A stretch of 16,019 bases of DNA from JBDLIL01 sp039714855. GTDB taxonomy: Bacteria > Patescibacteriota > Microgenomatia > UBA1400 > PJMF01. Made by a program: the position numbers and the translations under genes. Every line of letters begins with the position of its first letter. Within the stretch, counting starts at the first letter, position 1. A model generated the notes under the pieces. That model did no database searches. It was given only the letters and a program-made list of their open reading frames with translations, and was not told the origin of the DNA. Shown here piece after piece: positions 12,274 through 16,019 of the stretch. The DNA is taken from assembly GCA_039714855.1 (NCBI GenBank), contig JBDLIL010000018.1, positions 1-16,019 on the forward strand. The letters run 5' to 3'.

Positions 12274-14097
12274 CTAGATTAATTCTCGCTTTATTTTCTC
12301 CACAAAATCCTCTAGTTGCATAACTTCTTGCTTCTCGCCATCGCGTGCGCGCACGGCCACCTGATTGTTTTCTGCTTCTTTGTCTCCGACTACTAGCATG
12401 TAGGGCAATTTTTCCTTCTGGGCATTGCGTATCTTTTTGCCCAGGCTTTCAGCGCTGCTGTCCAGCTCTACTCTCACTTGCACAGACGCAACATGTTGCG
12501 TCTCTACTACTTGCAATTTTTTAACCACCTCCCTGGCATACTCTAGATGCTTTTCAGATATTGGCAATACTCTTACTTGCACAGGCGAAAGCCAGACTGG
12601 GAATTTGCCTGCACTGTGCTCTATTAGGATGGATAAAAATCTCTCTATCGAACCCATGATAGCTGCATGAATCATAACTATGCGCTCTTTATCGCCAGAT
12701 TCACTCACGCAATTTAAATCAAAACTTTCTGGCATACTTCTATCTGCCTGAATAGTCGCTACCTGCCACTCTCTGCCCAAAGAATCCTTGGCCACAAAAT
12801 CTATTTTAGGCCCATAAAAAGCAGCTTCACCTTTTTGTTCAATAAACTTCACTCCTCTTTCTTTAGCAAACTTTCGCAGTTGCTCTTCAGATTTTGCCCA
12901 ATCTTCTTTAGTTCCCAAATAATTTTTAAAATTTTCTGGATCATGAAGAGATAACCTGACTTCCAACTCTGGAAAACCACAAGCTTTGTAAAACTTCTCA
13001 ATAACATCCCAGATAGCATAAAATTCATCTTGCAACTGACTCTCCCGGCAAAAAACATGAGCATCATCTTGAGTAATACAACGTACTCGAGACAAACCAT
13101 TTAGTTCTCCTGTTTGTTCATCTCTGTATACCATAGTCGTCTCGGCATAACGTTGAGGTAGATCCCTATAACTTCTAGGCACATGGTTAAAAATCTGAGT
13201 GTGATGAGGACAATTCATAGGCTTCATGGCGAATTCATGACCTTCTCTGGTGTCAATCTTAAACAAATCATCAGCAAACTTGGCCCAATGACCAGAAGTT
13301 TCATATAAATCTTTTTTTGTAATATGCGGAATAGTAACCTTTTGATAACCCTTAGCTTTTCTAAGCTCCCAAACATAGTCATCTAAAATATTTCTAAGCA
13401 AAGTTCCCTTGGGTGTCCAGAGAGGCAAACCTGCTCCTACTAGATTGGAAAAAGTAAAAAGTCCTAGCTCTTTGCCTAGTTTTTTGTGATCTCTTTTCTT
13501 GGCTTCCTCAAGTTGAGCCAAATAAGCATCCAATTCTTCCTGACTTTCAAAGGCTGTACCGTAAATACGCGTTAGCATTTTATTTTTCTCATCCCCATGC
13601 CAATACGCACCTGCCACTGAAAGAAGTTTAAAAGCTTTAATTTCGCCCGTATTATCTATATGTGGGCCAGCACAAAGATCTAGCATAGAACCCGGTTTTT
13701 CAGGCTCCCCAGTCCAATAGACAGTAACTTTTTCACCCAAAGATTCTATTTTATCTATCCATTCTTGCTTGTAAGGATTATCGGCAAAAACTTTTCTAGC
13801 TTCTTCTACAGATAACTCATGCCTGGTTACTGGCAATTTAGCAGCAATAATCTTATGCATACGTTTTTCAATCTTAGGGAAATCTTCTTCAGAAATTTTG
13901 ATTCCTTCTCCCCCATCAGGGTTAGCATCAAAATCGAAGTAAAATCCATCGTCTGTTGCAGGTCCCATCGCCAAGTGAATGTCTGGATATAATTCTTTAA
14001 CAGCCTGGTGCAATACATGCTCAGCTGTATGTCTTATCTTAAAAATTAAAGATTTTTCTTGATCTAGCATTTCTTGCTTGTCGTTTGCTTTTGCCAT
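12274..14097 (-). CDS. thrS: Threonyl-tRNA synthetase without TGS domain
   Basis: This 607-residue class II enzyme charges tRNA-Thr. The editing domain comes first: H23-T-A-E-H27 and C142-A-G-P-H146 match the Ser-tRNA-Thr hydrolysis site. The catalytic core follows with M-N-C296-P-H-H, motif 2 Y-R-D-E-Q-T-G-E-L-N-G-L-x-R-V-R (324-339), H347, H477 and motif 3 G-S-I-E-R-F-L (482-488). C296, H347 and H477 are the zinc ligands. The anticodon-binding domain spans about 503-607. The ~60-residue N-terminal TGS domain of E. coli ThrRS is absent. An insert of about ten residues at 530-540 coincides with a perfect palindrome. An AAGGAAA site precedes the ATG. Two terminator-like structures lie upstream, suggesting attenuation. 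Confidence 0.97.
   Translation of the reverse strand: MAKANDKQEMLDQEKSLIFKIRHTAEHVLHQAVKELYPDIHLAMGPATDDGFYFDFDANPDGGEGIKISEEDFPKIEKRMHKIIAAKLPVTRHELSVEEARKVFADNPYKQEWIDKIESLGEKVTVYWTGEPEKPGSMLDLCAGPHIDNTGEIKAFKLLSVAGAYWHGDEKNKMLTRIYGTAFESQEELDAYLAQLEEAKKRDHKKLGKELGLFTFSNLVGAGLPLWTPKGTLLRNILDDYVWELRKAKGYQKVTIPHITKKDLYETSGHWAKFADDLFKIDTREGHEFAMKPMNCPHHTQIFNHVPRSYRDLPQRYAETTMVYRDEQTGELNGLSRVRCITQDDAHVFCRESQLQDEFYAIWDVIEKFYKACGFPELEVRLSLHDPENFKNYLGTKEDWAKSEEQLRKFAKERGVKFIEQKGEAAFYGPKIDFVAKDSLGREWQVATIQADRSMPESFDLNCVSESGDKERIVMIHAAIMGSIERFLSILIEHSAGKFPVWLSPVQVRVLPISEKHLEYAREVVKKLQVVETQHVASVQVRVELDSSAESLGKKIRNAQKEKLPYMLVVGDKEAENNQVAVRARDGEKQEVMQLEDFVEKIKRELI
12484..12503. repeat. Perfect 20-bp palindrome in frame within thrS
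   Basis: AGACGCAACATGTTGCGTCT is its own reverse complement. It encodes residues 532-538 (E-T-Q-H-V-A-S) in a loop of the anticodon-binding domain, where other ThrRS sequences go directly from the helix 'kkL' to 'irvelD'. Confidence 0.75.
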
Positions 14098-14131
14098 ATT
14101 TTCCTTTTTTTATTTGTTAATATCCTACATT

Positions 14132-14152
14132 AAAAAAGCCCCTCTTGGGGCT
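14132..14152 (-). terminator. Terminator directly upstream of thrS (possible attenuator)
   Basis: Minus strand: AGCCCC (14152-14147), loop AAGA, GGGGCT (14142-14137), then a T-run. Only about 34 nt separate the T-run from the thrS ATG, with the ribosome site between, leaving no room for a normal promoter. Transcripts reaching thrS would have to pass through it. Confidence 0.75.
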
Positions 14153-14169
14153 CGTCATGATTTTTTACC

Positions 14170-14200
14170 ACAACAAGCCCTATGAAGAGCTGGTAGTTGT
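14170..14200 (-). promoter_or_regulatory. Leader hairpin with possible antiterminator strand ahead of thrS
   Basis: Minus-strand RNA: ACAAC (14200-14196) pairs with GUUGU (14174-14170), and inside it AGCUC (14191-14187) pairs with GGGCU (14180-14176) through one G-U that exists only on this strand. GGGCU can instead pair with AGCCC of the terminator's 5' arm (14152-14148). Confidence 0.45.
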
Positions 14201-14260
14201 AGTTTCAAAAAACTTTTTCATAATCTAATTTTTGTAATATACTTCTCAAGTAATTATTCG

Positions 14261-14452
14261 TCAAGTTTCTTGACTTTCTAGCTCAAATCCCAAATCGGCA
14301 TGCTCTCTATCAACTCTATCTATCTGTCTTAAGCTCAATTCACCAGTGACCGGATTAACCCAAATCTGTGAAATATCCCTTCCTAGAGACAAAGCCATGG
14401 CCTTGATGCTTTCTTCTCTATAAGCTAGTCGTTCTACAAGTTGTATTGGCAT
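14261..14452 (-). CDS. Small hypothetical ORF between two terminators, upstream of thrS
   Basis: This 63-codon ORF starts MPIQLVERLAYREE, with an acidic, charged C-terminus ending E-S-Q-E-T. Composition is protein-like (balanced charged residues, an amphipathic N-terminal helix), but no family is recognised. The ATG lies 7 nt after the T-run of a terminator and has no Shine-Dalgarno, so translation is doubtful unless the mRNA is leaderless. It has only two Thr codons, so it is not a classical threonine leader peptide. It may be a real small protein co-transcribed with thrS, or a chance ORF within a long thrS leader. Confidence 0.4.
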   Translation of the reverse strand: MPIQLVERLAYREESIKAMALSLGRDISQIWVNPVTGELSLRQIDRVDREHADLGFELESQET

Positions 14453-14459
14453 ATTAATT

Positions 14460-14483
14460 AAAAAACCCCGCTTCTTGGCGGGG
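14460..14483 (-). terminator. Orphan minus-strand terminator with no gene upstream
   Basis: Minus strand: ACCCCGC (14483-14477), loop CAAGAA, GCGGGGT (14470-14464), then TTTTT. No minus-strand gene lies between it and the plus-strand HTH gene starting at 14960. It must therefore end a small RNA or act as a leader attenuator. Confidence 0.75.
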
Positions 14484-14519
14484 TGTTAAATCTTACTTAT
14501 TTGTTTTTTAAGATCCTTC

Positions 14520-14570
14520 ACCCCTATTTACCCAATTTTTTTGGGTAATGTTTATAGAACAGCAAGGGGT
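14520..14570 (-). ncRNA. Candidate three-way-junction leader RNA (riboswitch-like)
   Basis: P1: ACCCCT (14570-14565 on minus) with AGGGGT (14525-14520). P2: 8-bp TTACCCAA/TTGGGTAA (14548-14541 and 14535-14528) with a 5-nt loop. P3: TGTT/AACA (14561-14558 and 14552-14549). All pairs are Watson-Crick. A possible -10 TATACT lies at 14606-14601. GGGGUG at the end of P1 (14524-14519) can pair with CACCCC (14484-14479) in the downstream terminator. I do not recognise a known class. Confidence 0.5.
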
Positions 14571-14930
14571 AAAACGATATTTTTTCATTTTGAGGATTTA
14601 AGTATAACACTAATGCCAATACATATTATTTAAGTTGATAAATTTAAATATAATTTTTATATACTCTAGTTAAAAAAATAAGAGGACGTAGTCAAATATT
14701 TTATAGGTCTAATATTTTTTTAAAACGATATAAAAAGATATATTTATAAATTATCACCCGAATTTTTTACTAATACCTATGTGGATAAATAATCTTTAAG
14801 TTTTTGAACAAAAATTATCTTAAATTTTAAAATTTTTGATCCTGGGTTTTTTTACCCTTGACCCATTTACTTACATTCTGCTACCTTGAGTATAGGTAAA
14901 GTTTCTTACTTAATTAATCAAAAAATATCA
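14571..14930. other. Very AT-rich intergenic region
   Basis: No credible ORF or RNA gene is seen. It contains a weak minus-strand -10 (TATACT, 14601-14606). A GGGT-ACCC hairpin lies at 14844-14857, and its GGGT could instead pair with the next ACCC (14861-14864). Several T/A palindromes such as AAATTTTAAAATTT are also present. It likely holds the divergent promoters for the minus-strand leader and the HTH gene. Confidence 0.5.
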
Positions 14931-14950
14931 AAGCTTACAAAAGCTTAAGA
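14931..14950 (+). repeat. Tandem 10-bp repeat before the HTH gene (possible operator)
   Basis: AAGCTTACAA is followed directly by AAGCTTAAGA: two AAGCTTA boxes one helical turn apart, just ahead of the ribosome site GGAG (14952-14955) of the HTH gene. The spacing suits a DNA-binding protein such as the one encoded next. Confidence 0.35.
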
Positions 14951-14959
14951 TGGAGAAAA

Positions 14960-15262
14960 ATGAACGATCTCACCCACGACCAATCACAAACAGTAAAAAC
15001 TACAAATGATGCTACTCAAAATACAGATGATAAAAAAACTGGTAGAGCCACCGATGCTAGCAAATTAAACATTAATAGTCTTCCAGACTTACTCACTGTT
15101 AGAGAAGTAGCTGATTTACTCAGGGTATCTCCATTAACTATTAAAAGATGGGGTAAAAGAGGAAAACTACCTGCGATTCGCATTAATTCCAGAGGTGACA
15201 GAAGATACAAAAAAGAAGCTGTTTTATGGCTCTTGGGAATAAATCCTGAGGGAAATGAATAA
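14960..15262 (+). CDS. MerR/excisionase-type helix-turn-helix DNA-binding protein
   Basis: This 100-residue protein has a polar, disordered N-terminal 40 residues and then an excisionase-like winged HTH: L-L-T-V-R-E-V-A-D-L-L-R-V-S-P-L-T-I-K-R-W-G-K-R-G-K-L-P-A-I-R (44-74), with the wing G-D-R-R-Y-K-K-E-A-V (78-87). This is the HTH_17 layout found in Xis proteins and small regulators; the recognition helix is V-S-P-L-T-I-K-R-W. A GGAG lies 4 nt upstream of the ATG. No integrase is nearby, so a transcriptional role is more likely than excision. The tandem AAGCTTA boxes upstream could be its own operator. Confidence 0.8.
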   Translation: MNDLTHDQSQTVKTTNDATQNTDDKKTGRATDASKLNINSLPDLLTVREVADLLRVSPLTIKRWGKRGKLPAIRINSRGDRRYKKEAVLWLLGINPEGNE

Positions 15263-15288
15263 CTGAGTTGCTAGATATACTAGTAAAC

Positions 15289-16019
15289 TTATACTCTAGT
15301 ACGCGCTGACTTTCTGGTTTTCTTTTTAAATACCTCAATAAACACTAATTTAAGATATTCAATTAACCTAAGCTGCCTCTTCCATCTCCATGGCTGGATT
15401 ACCAGACGAAATAACCATTCCAATCCCAAGTTACTCAATAACTTTGGCGTCTTAGGCACACTACCTACTAAATAATCAAAACTTCCCCCTACTACCATAG
15501 CTATTCTAACTCCTGTTTTTTCAAGTAGTGTTCTGTGAGAATCTACCCAATACTCTTGTTTGGGAGCACCTAGAGCTACAAAAATAACATCCGGCCTTAC
15601 ATCTCTAATAGTTTTAATTACTAAATCCTCTTCTTCTTTACTAGCTTTATCGAAATTCTTATAACTTTCTAGAAAATAAATATTTTGATATTTTGGATTT
15701 TTAATTTCTAATTTTTTATATCCTCTCCCGCCTACCACTAAAACTTTTAACTTTTCATTTTTAGCGATATCCAATAAGTCTTCCACCAATTCTCTTCCCG
15801 CTATTCTTGTTTCTATTTTTTTTGTTTTTTTATCCATTGATAGCAATCTAGATGCCCAAACCAAACCAATGCCATCAGGAATAAGAATGTCAGCTTTCTG
15901 CAAAAGCACTAAAAATTGTTTGTTTTTTTGAGATTGAACTACCTGCTCAGGATTAGGTGTAAAAATTACAGTGAATTTATCTGAATCTATGCGTTTTTGC
16001 AAAATATCTAGCAAACTAG
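15289..16019 (-). CDS. WecG/TagA/CpsF-family glycosyltransferase (5' end outside the window)
   Basis: The family core is clear: F-T-P-N-P-E-Q (18-24 of the part from 16014), I-P-D-G-I-G-L-V-W-A (45-54, with the proposed catalytic Asp), V-A-L-G-A-P-K-Q-E (146-154) and V-V-G-G-S-F-D (174-180). The C-terminal appendage L-G-L-E-W-L-F-R-L...R-R-type (197-225) guides membrane binding. Such enzymes add ManNAc-type sugars to undecaprenyl-linked intermediates for teichoic acid, enterobacterial common antigen or capsule. The frame stays open past a TTG at 16014 (codon AGT before it) to the window edge. The usual ~20-25 N-terminal residues are missing, so the gene is cut by the window rather than starting there. 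It is convergent with the HTH gene, 26 nt apart. Confidence 0.93.
   Translation of the reverse strand, partial: SLLDILQKRIDSDKFTVIFTPNPEQVVQSQKNKQFLVLLQKADILIPDGIGLVWASRLLSMDKKTKKIETRIAGRELVEDLLDIAKNEKLKVLVVGGRGYKKLEIKNPKYQNIYFLESYKNFDKASKEEEDLVIKTIRDVRPDVIFVALGAPKQEYWVDSHRTLLEKTGVRIAMVVGGSFDYLVGSVPKTPKLLSNLGLEWLFRLVIQPWRWKRQLRLIEYLKLVFIEVFKKKTRKSARTRV

Noticed and set aside
14261..14452. Threonine leader peptide controlling thrS
   Set aside because: The ORF has only two Thr codons, without a run, so ribosome stalling on Thr codons is not supported.
14097..14480. T-box riboswitch upstream of thrS
   Set aside because: The antiterminator core expected in a T-box (GGGUGGNACCGCG type) and a Thr specifier loop were not found. 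Only a loose UGUGGUA resemblance is present.
14960..15262. Prophage or integrative element excisionase
   Set aside because: The HTH domain fits, but no integrase, attachment site or phage gene is visible nearby, so a small regulator is the safer call.

Overview
The window most likely comes from a Patescibacteria (CPR) genome, probably on the Microgenomates side. The case is contextual. The DNA is AT-rich and most genes are small. tRNAs carry no encoded CCA. Several genes have a -10 box so close to the start codon that their mRNAs would be leaderless or nearly so. ThrRS has no TGS domain. Short palindromic elements are scattered between genes and even in frame inside essential genes. The organism assignment is inference; no 16S gene is present.

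Layout. Positions 1-3510, minus strand, form an accessory block: the start of a RidA-family gene, two type II toxin-antitoxin modules, a fragment resembling the TrpD C-terminus, a HIT protein, an S51-type peptidase and a two-helix membrane protein. Three copies of one ~27-bp repeat, all in the same orientation, each lie just after a stop codon and cut this block into cassettes. Positions 3516-6424 hold a small acidic hypothetical protein, tRNA-Trp with a G-tract-spaced promoter, a GT-B glycosyltransferase-like gene, rpmG, two tRNA-Thr genes, tRNA-Tyr and an unassigned structured RNA candidate. Positions 6425-9963 hold a divergent GalU-like nucleotidyltransferase facing a two-gene operon: a secreted Cys-rich dockerin protein, and a double-anchored protein with a cohesin-like domain and three six-cysteine modules. 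Positions 9968-12195 hold the conserved secE-nusG-rplK-rplA cluster, convergent with thrS (minus). Upstream of thrS lies about 500 bp of structured leader-like DNA with two tandem minus-strand terminators. A MerR/excisionase-type HTH gene and a 5'-truncated WecG/TagA glycosyltransferase close the window.

How the parts fit. The cohesin-like/dockerin pair would put calcium-dependent protein assembly on the cell surface, and the glycosyltransferases and GalU-like enzyme suggest envelope polysaccharide synthesis nearby. rpmG, tRNA-Trp, tRNA-Thr, tRNA-Tyr, secE, nusG, rplK and rplA look like a dispersed version of the classic bacterial translation/transcription cluster.

The leading candidates for undescribed biology are: (1) the compact cohesin-like/dockerin two-gene system; (2) a three-way-junction RNA followed by an orphan terminator ahead of thrS, with a possible antiterminator pairing; (3) the stop-codon-adjacent repeat that delimits gene cassettes; and (4) the orphan structured RNA at 6262-6406.
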